Position numbers and translations under genes: made by a program
The notes under the pieces: model-generated
Database searches by the model: none
Told to the model about the DNA's origin: nothing
Seen by the model: only the letters and a program-made list of their open reading frames with translations
Assembly: GCA_040756905.1 (NCBI GenBank)
Contig: JBFLYD010000068.1
Location: 1 to 51,755, forward strand
Origin: Acidobacteriota bacterium
GTDB lineage: Bacteria; Acidobacteriota; Aminicenantia; JBFLYD01
DNA length: 51,755 bases
Direction: 5' to 3'
In this document: positions 16,001 to 24,581 of the stretch, piece after piece
How positions within the stretch are numbered: position 1 is the first letter of the stretch
Layout of the letters: the number at the start of each line of letters is the position of its first letter

Positions 16001-17452
16001 ATGAAATTCGTTGCTTTGCACTTTCAAATTTTGTATAAATCTAAAAAGATAATGTATAATGAAAAAAAAGCAATGATTATAAAAGAACGAACCCATAAAC
16101 TGGAAGAGAAATTGTTTGAAACTGAAGCCATGATGATAAGCTGGTTTATAGAGCTTCGCTGGATAGCTTTTGCCCTTGCATTGATTTTTTGTTTATGGGG
16201 TGTGTACATTTTTGGTGTTGTCAAAGAAAGTACATGCCGTGTACCTTTAACCATTTTTACTGTTTCTATAGGAATTAGTAATGGTATTTTTCTTTATCTA
16301 TCAAAAAAGCAGATCTCAACCCGTTTACAACTTTTTATTCAGATTATTTCTGACCTTTTTATTTTGACAGGCATATTGCATCATTCCGGTGGTGCTGAAA
16401 ATCCATTGTTCATGCTATATGTATTTCATGTATTTATAGCGAGTATACTTCTATCTAAAAGTGATGCATATAAAGTAACAGTTATGGCATGTGTTTTTTT
16501 TGCCACTCTTTCTATTCTTGAATACTCTCATATTCTACCACACTATACTTTGGAAGTCTTTCCTCATTATGAAGATAAACATGCCTCCCATGATCCCCTT
16601 TATACGTTTGGAATTTTAGGGGTTTTTATCATGGTGATGTTTGTTTCAACATTATTTGCTACATCCCTTGCTGAAAATTTGCGCACTCAAATCAAAAAGC
16701 AAAAAGAGATAGCCTCACAACTTGTCCAGGCTGCAAAAATGTCAGCGATTGGAGAAATAGCGGGAAATATTGCCCATGAAATAAACAATCCAATTGGTAT
16801 CATAATAATGAAAACAAAAACATTGCTTTCAGATTTTCGACAACATCTATCAGAAAAGGTAATCTCAGACATTGAGAAAATAGACAAACATGCAGCACGA
16901 ATTGCAACTATTATAACTGGTCTTTTGAGTTTTGCACGTCCATCGGTGAATAAAAAAGAACCCCTTGATATAAATAAAGTTATAGAGGAAAGTTTTAATT
17001 TAATACGATCGCGAGTTGAAATTGAACGGATTTCTTTAAAATTTGATTTAGAAGGCAATCTTCCAAGAATTATTGGAAATTTTAATGAATTACAACAGGT
17101 TATCATCAATATTGTAAATAATGCTGTTGATGCAATGCCAGATGGTGGAGAACTTATGGTTCGAACTTCTCGTTCAGGATATATGAATAATCAGACCACT
17201 GAAGATGTGGAAATTGAGATCGCTGATACTGGAAAAGGTATTCCGTCCGAGCACAAAGAGTTAATTTTTACGCCATTTTTTACAACCAAGGGTAAAAAAG
17301 GCACGGGACTGGGCCTTACCATATGCGATGGAATAATCAGAGATCATAATGGAAAAATCAGGATTGAATCAACCCTTGGAAAGGGAAGCAGGTTTCATAT
17401 TTTTCTTCCCTGTGCAAGAGGTGAACAAGTTTATACGGGAGAAAAAAATTAA
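16001..17452 (+). CDS. Membrane sensor histidine kinase, RegB-like
   Basis: Residues about 48-222 contain five to six membrane helices. A loop carries GGAENPL (130-136), close to the GGxxNPF motif of RegB/PrrB kinases that is linked to quinone sensing. A second loop is histidine-rich (HILPHYTLEVFPHYEDKHAS), which could bind metal. The kinase core follows: GEIAGNIAHEINNP with phospho-acceptor H259, N-box NIVNNAVDAM, G1 DTGKGIP and G2 GKKGTGLGLT. It should phosphorylate the NtrC-type regulator encoded 10 bases downstream. The start is uncertain: ATGs at 16001, 16052 and 16073 are all in frame and none has a good ribosome-binding site. Confidence 0.88.
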   Translation: MKFVALHFQILYKSKKIMYNEKKAMIIKERTHKLEEKLFETEAMMISWFIELRWIAFALALIFCLWGVYIFGVVKESTCRVPLTIFTVSIGISNGIFLYLSKKQISTRLQLFIQIISDLFILTGILHHSGGAENPLFMLYVFHVFIASILLSKSDAYKVTVMACVFFATLSILEYSHILPHYTLEVFPHYEDKHASHDPLYTFGILGVFIMVMFVSTLFATSLAENLRTQIKKQKEIASQLVQAAKMSAIGEIAGNIAHEINNPIGIIIMKTKTLLSDFRQHLSEKVISDIEKIDKHAARIATIITGLLSFARPSVNKKEPLDINKVIEESFNLIRSRVEIERISLKFDLEGNLPRIIGNFNELQQVIINIVNNAVDAMPDGGELMVRTSRSGYMNNQTTEDVEIEIADTGKGIPSEHKELIFTPFFTTKGKKGTGLGLTICDGIIRDHNGKIRIESTLGKGSRFHIFLPCARGEQVYTGEKN

Positions 17453-17462
17453 AAGTTAAGAA

Positions 17463-18854
17463 ATGAAGATTCCAAAAGTCCTCATAGTTGATGATGAACC
17501 TGATATGCTTGAGGTCTGCGAGGATGCTTTAAAGAGATTAGATCTGAGCGTATCAACTGAAGCGAATGTATTAAATGCCCTGGAAATGTTAAATAAAAAT
17601 GACTGGGCTCTCGTGCTTGTGGATTTAAAGATGCCGGAGATGGATGGAATAAGCTTTCTTAAAAAAGTCCTGGAGATCTCTCCCGAAACGATGGTTTGTA
17701 TGATAACAGGATATCCCACTGTTGAAACTGCAGTGGAAGCAATAAAACTTGGAGCTTATGATTATGTCATCAAGCCCTTTACTCCAGAACAGATTCGGGT
17801 TGTAGTGAAGCGTGCTCTTGAGCAAAAATATTTAAGAGAAGAAAATGTTTTTCTCAGAAGACATTTCGAGCAAACATATAAGTTTGATAATATAGTGGGG
17901 AAAAGCCAACCAATGCAAAAAATTTTTGAACTTATTAATCAAGTAGCTCCAACTGATTCTGATGTATTGCTGATAGGGGAGAGTGGAACAGGTAAGGAGT
18001 TGATTGCACGAAGTATCCATACTCGAAGCAATCGAAAAGATAGACCATTTGTTCCTGTGGACTGCAGCGCGATACCTGAGAATTTAATGGAAAGCGAATT
18101 TTTTGGATATGAAAAGGGAGCTTTTACTGATGCATCAACCTCAAGAATGGGACTTCTTGAATTTGCCCATAAAGGAACATTCTTTTTAGATGAGATATGC
18201 GAACTCAGTCTTTCATTGCAGGCTAAACTTCTAAGGACTTTACAGGAGAGAAGTTTTAGAAGAATAGGAGCAAGGGAAGAGAAAAGAGTCGATGTACGGG
18301 TTATAGCGGCAACTAATCGGGATATTGATGAAGAAGTCAAAGAAAAAAGGTTTCGTGCAGACCTTTATTATCGTATAAATGTCGTTAAAATATATGTTCT
18401 GCCTCTCAGAGAGAGAAGAGAGGATATAGAATTGTTAACAGAGTATTTTGTTGATCGCTATTCAAGAGAGATAGGAAAACCAATAAAAGGTGTTGATAAG
18501 GATGTAAAGGAAGTGCTTTTAAATTATTCATGGCCTGGTAATGTAAGGGAATTTCAGAATATTATTAAAAGAGGAATAATATTAACTCAGAATGAGTATA
18601 TCAAGCTAAGCGATATTCCCAATGAAATTGCAGTACTGGCAGGAAAGGAAAAAGTTCAAAATCAAGGAATTTCAGGATTTTTTGAACTCCGTTCTCATGA
18701 AATGGCGAAGTTTGAAAGAGAATATTTGGAGAAATTACTCACAAGATTCAAGGGTGATGTTTCGGAGGCTGCAAAGGAAGCGAAACTTCCAAAGGGCACA
18801 TTATACAGATTTCTCAAAAAATATAAGCTCAGGACTGATAATTTTCGAAAGTAA
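17463..18854 (+). CDS. NtrC-family sigma-54-dependent response regulator
   Basis: The 463-residue product has three modules. The receiver domain (1-120) has acidic D10/D11, phospho-acceptor D54 in LVDLKMPEMDG and K in VIKPF. The AAA+ sigma-54 interaction domain (about 140-380) has Walker A GESGTGKE and the activator loop GAFTDA, a variant of GAFTGA. The C-terminal Fis-type helix-turn-helix is EAAKEAKLPKGTLYRFLKKY. Walker B reads FFLDEICEL, with cysteine where glycine is usual. It should activate sigma-54 promoters on phosphorylation, and the promoter at 10221 upstream of the same cluster is the obvious target. It forms an operon with the kinase. Confidence 0.93.
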   Translation: MKIPKVLIVDDEPDMLEVCEDALKRLDLSVSTEANVLNALEMLNKNDWALVLVDLKMPEMDGISFLKKVLEISPETMVCMITGYPTVETAVEAIKLGAYDYVIKPFTPEQIRVVVKRALEQKYLREENVFLRRHFEQTYKFDNIVGKSQPMQKIFELINQVAPTDSDVLLIGESGTGKELIARSIHTRSNRKDRPFVPVDCSAIPENLMESEFFGYEKGAFTDASTSRMGLLEFAHKGTFFLDEICELSLSLQAKLLRTLQERSFRRIGAREEKRVDVRVIAATNRDIDEEVKEKRFRADLYYRINVVKIYVLPLRERREDIELLTEYFVDRYSREIGKPIKGVDKDVKEVLLNYSWPGNVREFQNIIKRGIILTQNEYIKLSDIPNEIAVLAGKEKVQNQGISGFFELRSHEMAKFEREYLEKLLTRFKGDVSEAAKEAKLPKGTLYRFLKKYKLRTDNFRK

Positions 18855-18906
18855 AGCGCGGCTTTAAATTAGATTGAAATCTAAAGGGAAGAGACGACCC
18901 TGACAT

Positions 18907-18940
18907 AGAAAAAAGTACCCCATCTACTTTTTTCTTTTTT
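18907..18940. terminator. Bidirectional rho-independent terminator
   Basis: AGAAAAAAGTA (18907-18917) and TACTTTTTTCT (18925-18935) form a perfect 11-bp stem around the loop CCCCATC, followed by a T-run to 18940. It lies between the convergent response-regulator and rluD genes. The stem is A/T-rich, so on either strand a run of Ts follows the hairpin. Confidence 0.75.
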
Positions 18941-18959
18941 AAATGTGAGAATTTTTATG

Positions 18960-19868
18960 TTATAGTCTATCCCAGATTTCTTTTAACTCAGAGGGAAGGG
19001 GAGAGTAAAGTTTTACTTTTTCCTTTTTTTCAGGATGAAAAAATTCTATGGAATAAGAATGGAGTGCCATACGGGGAAAAGTGTCTTTCTTTTTTCCGTA
19101 TTTTTTGTCTCCTAAAATGGGACTTCCTATCGAAGAGAGATGAACCCTTATCTGATGAGTTCTTCCTGTTTTTGGAGTCAGCTTTATAAAGGAGAATCCT
19201 TTTTTTTCATCGAGGATTTTATAAAAGGTTAAAGCTTCCCTTCCTTTTTTTGTTTTTGGAGATATTTTTTTTCTATCCCTTAAATCTCTTCCGAGAGAAT
19301 AATCAATCTTCCCTGTTTTTGCCTGTAGATTACCATGAATAATCGCAAGATATTCTTTTGAAATTTCTCTTTTTCTAAATTGATTCTGAAGAGCTAAATA
19401 AGTCTTCTGATTCTTTGCAACTACAATTATACCAGAGGTCTCTTTGTCAAGCCTGTGAACGATTCCTGGCCTTTTTTCATGTCCAACACTTTTTATCTCA
19501 AGCCTTAAAAAGATTAGAGCATTGACAAGAGTGTGAGAAATATTACCTGCACCTGGATGAACCACCATTCCAGAAGGTTTATCTATTGCAATTATTGAAT
19601 TGTCTTCATATATAATTTTTAATGGAATATCTTGAGGGATTAATTCATCTGTATCTTTTTCTTCATGATGTACTTGAATATATTCATTGGTTTTTACCCT
19701 GTGATCAGCTTTTCTCATAATCTGATTGCTTATTAAAACTTTTCCTTCAAGAATTAGTTGTTTTGCCTTTGATCGAGAGATTTCTGGGATTTTTTTTGAG
19801 ATAAATAAATCCAATCTCATGTTCTGTTCGTTATGATTAACATTTAGCCTGTAAATTTTTTGATTCAA
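18960..19868 (-). CDS. rluD: RluD-family ribosomal large subunit pseudouridine synthase
   Basis: An S4 RNA-binding domain (RLDLFISKKIPEISRSKAKQL) precedes the synthase domain with the catalytic aspartate in RPGIVHRLDKETSGIIVVAK. GRTHQIRVHLSSIG completes the family signature. It isomerises uridines in 23S rRNA. TTG 19868 is preferred as start: it lies just after the lgt stop, with CAGGAAAAAA upstream, and gives a family-like N-terminus. The longer frame begins with another TTG at 19913 inside lgt. RluD-type genes commonly sit beside lspA and lgt, as here, and this is the last gene of the ileS operon before the terminator. Confidence 0.92.
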   Translation of the reverse strand: MNQKIYRLNVNHNEQNMRLDLFISKKIPEISRSKAKQLILEGKVLISNQIMRKADHRVKTNEYIQVHHEEKDTDELIPQDIPLKIIYEDNSIIAIDKPSGMVVHPGAGNISHTLVNALIFLRLEIKSVGHEKRPGIVHRLDKETSGIIVVAKNQKTYLALQNQFRKREISKEYLAIIHGNLQAKTGKIDYSLGRDLRDRKKISPKTKKGREALTFYKILDEKKGFSFIKLTPKTGRTHQIRVHLSSIGSPILGDKKYGKKKDTFPRMALHSYSIEFFHPEKKEKVKLYSPLPSELKEIWDRL

Positions 19869-19872
19869 CTTT

Positions 19873-20658
19873 TTATTTTTTCCTGAAGTAAAAGAAAAAT
19901 AAAAGAGAGGCAATAATTCCTATGGAACTTATAAACTGCGGAATAGAAAATGAGGTGAATGCAGATGTGCCTGTAATTAAATATCCTCTGTCTGGATCTC
20001 CTCTAAAGTATTCTAATACAAATCTTGCAACAGAATAATTGATTATGTAAAAAAAGAAAACCTGACCATCATATTTTCTCTTTTTTAAAAGGAAAAATAA
20101 AAAGCCAAAGTTTAGAAAATTGAATATAGCCTCAATAAGCTGGGTTGGATACAGAGGAATTCCCAATGGAACTCCTGTATTTTGAGAGGCTAATGGATCT
20201 GAAAAAATAATCGATAAAAATAAATTACTGGGCCTTCCATAACAACAGCCTGCTGAGAGACATCCGAGTCTACCGAAGGCATGACCAAGGGCTAAGGAAG
20301 GAACGACTATATCGCCTGTTTTTAAAACCGGAAGATTATTTTTTCTGAGATGCCATACAGAAAACAGTATTCCAAAAATAAGCCCTCCATAAAAATGACC
20401 TCCAGCACGAAGAAGATTTAAAATTTCTTTTGGATTTGTTATGTAGAATTGAAATTCGCTGAGAAAAAGAAATAATTTTGCTCCAACTAAAGAAATAATA
20501 AGGACATAAAAGACAAAATCAACCATTTTTTTTGATGAAAGTCCAAATTTTTTTGCGTTATAGGAAAGAATCCATATACCTAAAAGAAATCCTATTGCAA
20601 GGAGAAATCCATAGGTATGAATTTCTAAAGAGCCTATTTTTATCAGGACAGGGTGCAA
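19873..20658 (-). CDS. lgt: Prolipoprotein diacylglyceryl transferase
   Basis: A 261-residue inner-membrane protein with about seven helices. The Lgt signature GHAFGRLGCLSAGCCYGRP (about residues 134-152) includes the essential arginine. H-GG near residues 87-91 (GGHFYGGL) and the C-terminal YFRGD also match the family. It transfers diacylglycerol from phosphatidylglycerol to the lipobox cysteine of prelipoproteins, the step before LspA. The start is TTG with AGGAGA upstream, overlapping the lspA 3' end by 16 bases, so translation is coupled. The two steps of lipoprotein maturation are thus adjacent in one operon. Confidence 0.97.
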   Translation of the reverse strand: MHPVLIKIGSLEIHTYGFLLAIGFLLGIWILSYNAKKFGLSSKKMVDFVFYVLIISLVGAKLFLFLSEFQFYITNPKEILNLLRAGGHFYGGLIFGILFSVWHLRKNNLPVLKTGDIVVPSLALGHAFGRLGCLSAGCCYGRPSNLFLSIIFSDPLASQNTGVPLGIPLYPTQLIEAIFNFLNFGFLFFLLKKRKYDGQVFFFYIINYSVARFVLEYFRGDPDRGYLITGTSAFTSFSIPQFISSIGIIASLLFFFYFRKK

Positions 20659-21146
20659 TCAGTTCTCCTGGTTTTTTTTCTTTTTATATATAATATGTCC
20701 AATACAATTATGAAAGCTCCTATGGTTATAAATGTATCAGCTAAATTAAAGGTTGGCCAGTGGAATTTTTTATAATGAAGGTCAATAAAATCAATAACCC
20801 AGAGATTAAAAATTCTATTCCATAGGTTTCCAAAAGCTCCTCCCAGAATAAGAGAAAGAGCCACCTTAATTGTTTTTTGTTCAAGGGGAGTTTTTATAAA
20901 AATGTAGATTACAAATCCGATTGCAATAATGGATAAGAAAGTAATTAATCTTGTTGCTCCATGGGTTGCGTTAGAGAAAAAGCCAAAGATAGTTCCCCTG
21001 TTTAAAACATAGGTGAAATTCAAAAGTCCTTTTATGATTACCCTTGTTTCATACATTGTTAAACTATTCTGTATTAATATCTTAGTGATTTGATCTAAAA
21101 GAAAAGCAACTGAGATTATAAGAAAATATAGGGCATTCTTTTTCAT
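20643..21146 (-). CDS. lspA: Lipoprotein signal peptidase (signal peptidase II)
   Basis: About 167 residues with four membrane helices. LLDQITK near the N-terminus, LNRGTIFGF, GGAFGNLWNRI and VIDFIDL followed by NLADTFITIG are the family blocks; the aspartates in VIDFID and NLAD form the catalytic pair. It cleaves the signal peptide of diacylglyceryl-modified prolipoproteins. ATG 21146 gives the typical MKKN start 4 bases downstream of ileS; the longer frame from 21170 overlaps ileS by 20 bases and adds an unusual N-terminal tail. It is followed by lgt in an overlapping arrangement. Confidence 0.96.
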   Translation of the reverse strand: MKKNALYFLIISVAFLLDQITKILIQNSLTMYETRVIIKGLLNFTYVLNRGTIFGFFSNATHGATRLITFLSIIAIGFVIYIFIKTPLEQKTIKVALSLILGGAFGNLWNRIFNLWVIDFIDLHYKKFHWPTFNLADTFITIGAFIIVLDILYIKRKKTRRTDCTLS

Positions 21147-21150
21147 GGAT

Positions 21151-23919
21151 TTATAGTGTCTGGATAACATTTATACAACGAGGACATAAATCAGGGAAAT
21201 CAGGAGATTTACCTGTATCTGATTTATAATTCCAGCATCTACTGCATTTTTTTCCTTCAGATTTTTTTACATCGATTAAGATTTCTTCAAAGTTTCCAAA
21301 ATTTAGTTTCACGTTTGAAACAAGAAATATGTCAGGGAGATAATTTTTATAGTTTTCAAAAAAATTTTTATTTTTTTCTGGAGATTGTATAAAAGCATCT
21401 GCTTCTAAAGAATTTCCGATTTGTTTCAACCTTCTTAATTCTTCAATTGATTTTAAAACCCTATCTCTTAATGAAATTAGAAGTTCCCATTCCTTTTCTT
21501 CTTTATTAGAGAGCCACTCTTTTTCAAAATCTGGCATTGTATTTAAATGAACTGAGATTTCCTTGCCATTAAAATCCGGAATGAATTTCCATGCTTCTTC
21601 TGTTGTAAAAGGAAGTATTGGACTCATTATGATTAAAGTATCTTTCAATATTTCGAATATGGCAGCCTGAGCTGCTTTTCTCGTTGAAGACAAAGGATGA
21701 AAACAGTAAAGCCTATCCTTTATTACATCAAGATAAAAAGAACTGAGGTCTATTGTGAAAAGATTGTACACAGCATGAAATATTGAATGATACTGGTAAT
21801 CATCGTATGATTTCAAAATTTTCTTCGCTATTGTATTTTTTCTTTGAAGAATGTATCTATCTAAGGGCTCATAACTTTTTTCATCTGTATCTTTTTCTAC
21901 ATTAAAATCATAAAGATTTCCTATCATAAACCTCCAAGTATTTCTTATTTTTCTGTATGCCTCTATGAGTCTTTCCAAAATTTCATCTCCGAGCCTTATA
22001 TCTTCTTTGAAATCAACCATAGCCACCCATAATCTGAGAATCTCTGCGCCCTTTTTTTCAATTATATCCTGAGGAGAGATGACATTTCCCAGAGATTTTG
22101 ACATAGCTCTTCCCTGTTCATCGAGAACCCATCCATGAGTTATGACATTCTTGAAAGGAGATGCACCTTTAACTCCCAATGCTACAAGAAGAGATTTATT
22201 AAACCATCCTCGATACTGGTCATTTCCTTCGATGTAAATATCAGCTGGCCATCTCTGATTTTCATCCTCTTCGAGAACAGAATGGGATGAGCCAGACTCA
22301 AACCACACATCTAAAATGTCAGTTTCTTTTCTGAAACTGGAGGAATTGCAATTTTCACATCTGAAATTCTGAGGAAGAAAGTACTCTGGGTCTTTTTCAA
22401 ACCAGGAATTTGATCCCTCTTTTCCAAAAATTTCTGCCACTCTTTTTATAGTCTCTTTGTTTGCAGCTATATTTCCACATTCAGTGCAGTAAAAAGCAGG
22501 GATTGGCACTCCCCATATTCTCTGTCTGGAAATACACCAGTCGGGGCTGAATGAGAGCATGTTAATCATTCTTTCTTCTCCCCATTCAGGAATCCATTTT
22601 ACCTTTTTTACTGCTTCCTGAGCTCTTTTTCTGAAGTCGTTGTGATCCATCGAGATAAACCATTGCTCTGTTGCTCTAAAAATCAAAGGATTTTTACATC
22701 TCCAGCAGTGAGGATATGAATGTTCTATTTTTTCCTCGTAAAAGAGATAATTTCTTTTTTTTAGCTCTTCAACTATTAACTGATTCGCTTCAAACACATT
22801 TTTACCACCAACAAGAGGAACATCTTTTTTGAATTTACCTTTTTCATCAACGGGATTATAAATTTCAAGATTGTATTCAAGGCCTGTAAGAAAATCTTCT
22901 TCTCCATGCCCCGGAGCTGTATGAACACAACCAGTACCTTGGTCAAGAGTGACATATGAAGCAAGTACAAATATAGATTCTCTTTCATAGAATGGATGAT
23001 GGGCTTTAAATCCTTCTATTTCTTTTCCTTTAAAATTGAGGATTTCTTTATAAGGTTTCTCCTCAGCTTTTTTTGTGATTTCAGGTATTAGTCTATTAGC
23101 TGCGATAAAAGTCTCTCCTCCGAGTTCAAATATTGAATAATCGAATTCAGGATGGAAAGCAATCGCAAGGTTTGCAGGAAGAGTCCACGGAGTTGTTGTC
23201 CAGATAAGAACATATATTTTTTTGTTTTTAATAGTCGGAAATTTTTCAGATAGATCCGAGGAAAGAGGAAATTTAACCCATATCGAAGGAGATGCATGTT
23301 CATGGTATTCAATCTCTGCTTCAGCAAGGGCGGTTATGCAATTGAAACACCAGAGAACAGGTTTTTTCCCCCTGTAGATATATCCTTTATCAAAAAATTC
23401 TCCCAAATAATTTATGATTGAAGCCTCATAAGATGGATTCATCGTAAGGTATGGATTATCCCATTCTCCAAAAACACCCAGTCTTTTGAATTCTTCTCTC
23501 TGAATATCTATAAATTTTTTTGCGTAGAGTTCACATTCCTTACGAATTTCAGGGATTTTCATTTTTTTCTTTTTTTCTCCTAAAATCTGGTCAACCTTAT
23601 GTTCTATAGGAAGCCCGTGGCAATCCCATCCTGGAAGATATGGTGACTTAAAACCGCTGATAGTTTTTGATTTTATGATGAAATCCTTTAAGATTTTATT
23701 CAAAGCTGTCCCAAGATGGATATGGCCATTTGCATAAGGAGGACCATCATGGAGAATAAATAAAGGTGATTTCTTTCTTATCTCAATTATTTTTTTGTAT
23801 ACAGAGATTTCATCCCAGAATTTTAATATTTCAGGTTCTTTTTTAGGCAAATCAGCTTTCATTGGAAAATCTGTTCTTGGGAGGTTCAAAGTTTCTTTAT
23901 AGTCTTTTTTCTCACTCAT
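21151..23919 (-). CDS. ileS: Isoleucyl-tRNA synthetase
   Basis: About 922 residues. The class I HIGH motif appears as PPYANGHIHLG near residue 60 and KMSKS as AMSKSLGN near 605. The editing domain contains TTTPWTLPANLA. The C-terminal zinc-binding region CSRCWNYKSD...CPRC marks the bacterial long-form enzyme. It charges tRNA-Ile in the cytoplasm. ATG 23919 is preceded by GAGAGG at normal spacing; the frame also has a TTG one codon earlier. It is the first gene of the ileS-lspA-lgt-rluD operon, driven by a good promoter at 23942-23970. Confidence 0.97.
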   Translation of the reverse strand: MSEKKDYKETLNLPRTDFPMKADLPKKEPEILKFWDEISVYKKIIEIRKKSPLFILHDGPPYANGHIHLGTALNKILKDFIIKSKTISGFKSPYLPGWDCHGLPIEHKVDQILGEKKKKMKIPEIRKECELYAKKFIDIQREEFKRLGVFGEWDNPYLTMNPSYEASIINYLGEFFDKGYIYRGKKPVLWCFNCITALAEAEIEYHEHASPSIWVKFPLSSDLSEKFPTIKNKKIYVLIWTTTPWTLPANLAIAFHPEFDYSIFELGGETFIAANRLIPEITKKAEEKPYKEILNFKGKEIEGFKAHHPFYERESIFVLASYVTLDQGTGCVHTAPGHGEEDFLTGLEYNLEIYNPVDEKGKFKKDVPLVGGKNVFEANQLIVEELKKRNYLFYEEKIEHSYPHCWRCKNPLIFRATEQWFISMDHNDFRKRAQEAVKKVKWIPEWGEERMINMLSFSPDWCISRQRIWGVPIPAFYCTECGNIAANKETIKRVAEIFGKEGSNSWFEKDPEYFLPQNFRCENCNSSSFRKETDILDVWFESGSSHSVLEEDENQRWPADIYIEGNDQYRGWFNKSLLVALGVKGASPFKNVITHGWVLDEQGRAMSKSLGNVISPQDIIEKKGAEILRLWVAMVDFKEDIRLGDEILERLIEAYRKIRNTWRFMIGNLYDFNVEKDTDEKSYEPLDRYILQRKNTIAKKILKSYDDYQYHSIFHAVYNLFTIDLSSFYLDVIKDRLYCFHPLSSTRKAAQAAIFEILKDTLIIMSPILPFTTEEAWKFIPDFNGKEISVHLNTMPDFEKEWLSNKEEKEWELLISLRDRVLKSIEELRRLKQIGNSLEADAFIQSPEKNKNFFENYKNYLPDIFLVSNVKLNFGNFEEILIDVKKSEGKKCSRCWNYKSDTGKSPDFPDLCPRCINVIQTL

Positions 23920-23941
23920 CAATGCCTCTCAACGTTTATCA

Positions 23942-23970
23942 ATTTTAACTTTTATCTGCGGATTGGTCAA
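23942..23970 (-). promoter_or_regulatory. Sigma-70-type promoter of the ileS operon
   Basis: On the minus strand TTGACC (23965-23970) is followed after 17 bases by TAAAAT (23942-23947). The spacing is optimal and the promoter lies about 25 bases upstream of the ileS start. It sits immediately outside the left end of the 498-bp repeat, so it is not carried by the repeat. Confidence 0.65.
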
Positions 23971-23995
23971 TCTTTTATATTTAAATATGTATTTA

Positions 23996-24493
23996 AATTG
24001 AGAGGTCAACCATCTCCTGAACGACATATCAACGAGCATCTTAATACTTAATAGAGAATAAATTCTAAACATAAAAGAGTGAGCAGGAAGGGTGGCGGAG
24101 AAACCGAAGGTTCCTGAAAACCGTCACGAATGCGGAGCGGGATAAGTGAGGGGGAGCGAAGCATGAGTGCTCCCGCACTAACTTTATTTATTCCAAAAAA
24201 ATTAAGTGATTGAAGTAGAGATATTATGAATTCCTTAATTTATAGCAAACGCATAAAATATTGTTACATGTAGGGCAAGGCTTTAGCCTTGCATTAAGCA
24301 ACCCCCGAATCAAGTTTGGGGCAGGCTCTAAAGGGTTGCCCTACAATTTATTCAATGCGTTTGTATTAGGTAATAATAAGTTAGTGCGGGACTGGGGAAA
24401 ATACAGCGTGTTTTCGGAGTCACCCTTCCTGATCACTCTTAAACTATAATGAGAGAGAACTTCTGAGCGAAAGAGATGGTTGACCTCTCAATT
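23996..24493. repeat. 498-bp MITE-like palindromic element with perfect 21-bp terminal inverted repeats
   Basis: The ends AATTGAGAGGTCAACCATCT(C) (23996-24016) and its exact reverse complement (24473-24493) define the element. Further in, matching inverted arms include AAGAGTGAGCAGGAAGGGTG against CACCCTTCCTGATCACTCTT (19 of 20 bases), TCCCGCACTAAC against GTTAGTGCGGGA, and CAAACGCAT against ATGCGTTTG. A TGTAGGGCAA...TTGCCCTACA repeat is nested at the centre. It encodes no protein; the short open frame across 24261-24449 is an accident. It accounts for most of the 659-bp gene-free stretch between ileS and the M50 protease gene, sitting between their two divergent promoters. A near-identical left half occurs at 51352-51651. 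Confidence 0.85.
24243..24369. repeat. Nested TGTAGGGCAA palindromic repeat
   Basis: The core runs from TGTAGGGCAA (24269-24278) to TTGCCCTACA (24336-24345). It is flanked by GCAAACGCAT on the left and ATGCGTTTGTATTAG on the right. The same unit occurs alone at 755-909, so it is an independent repeat family that is inserted in, or has become part of, the larger element. Confidence 0.75.
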
Positions 24494-24512
24494 CTTTATT
24501 AATAAAAAATCT

Positions 24513-24541
24513 TTGACACATATTGGAAAAAATGAAATAAT
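24513..24541 (+). promoter_or_regulatory. Sigma-70-type promoter before the M50 protease gene
   Basis: A perfect TTGACA (24513-24518) is followed after 17 bases by AATAAT (24536-24541). It lies about 40 bases upstream of the start codon and just outside the right end of the large repeat. It probably drives the protease gene and perhaps trpS-scpA-scpB downstream. Confidence 0.6.
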
Positions 24542-24581
24542 TTTTATATTATAAAGAATTATTCAAAAGAGGTTATAAATA

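Noticed and set aside
24261-24449. 62-codon plus-strand open frame beginning MLHVGQGFSLAL
   Set aside because: It lies wholly inside the dispersed palindromic repeat and reflects the repeat sequence; it has no ribosome-binding site, and similar frames appear wherever the repeat occurs.
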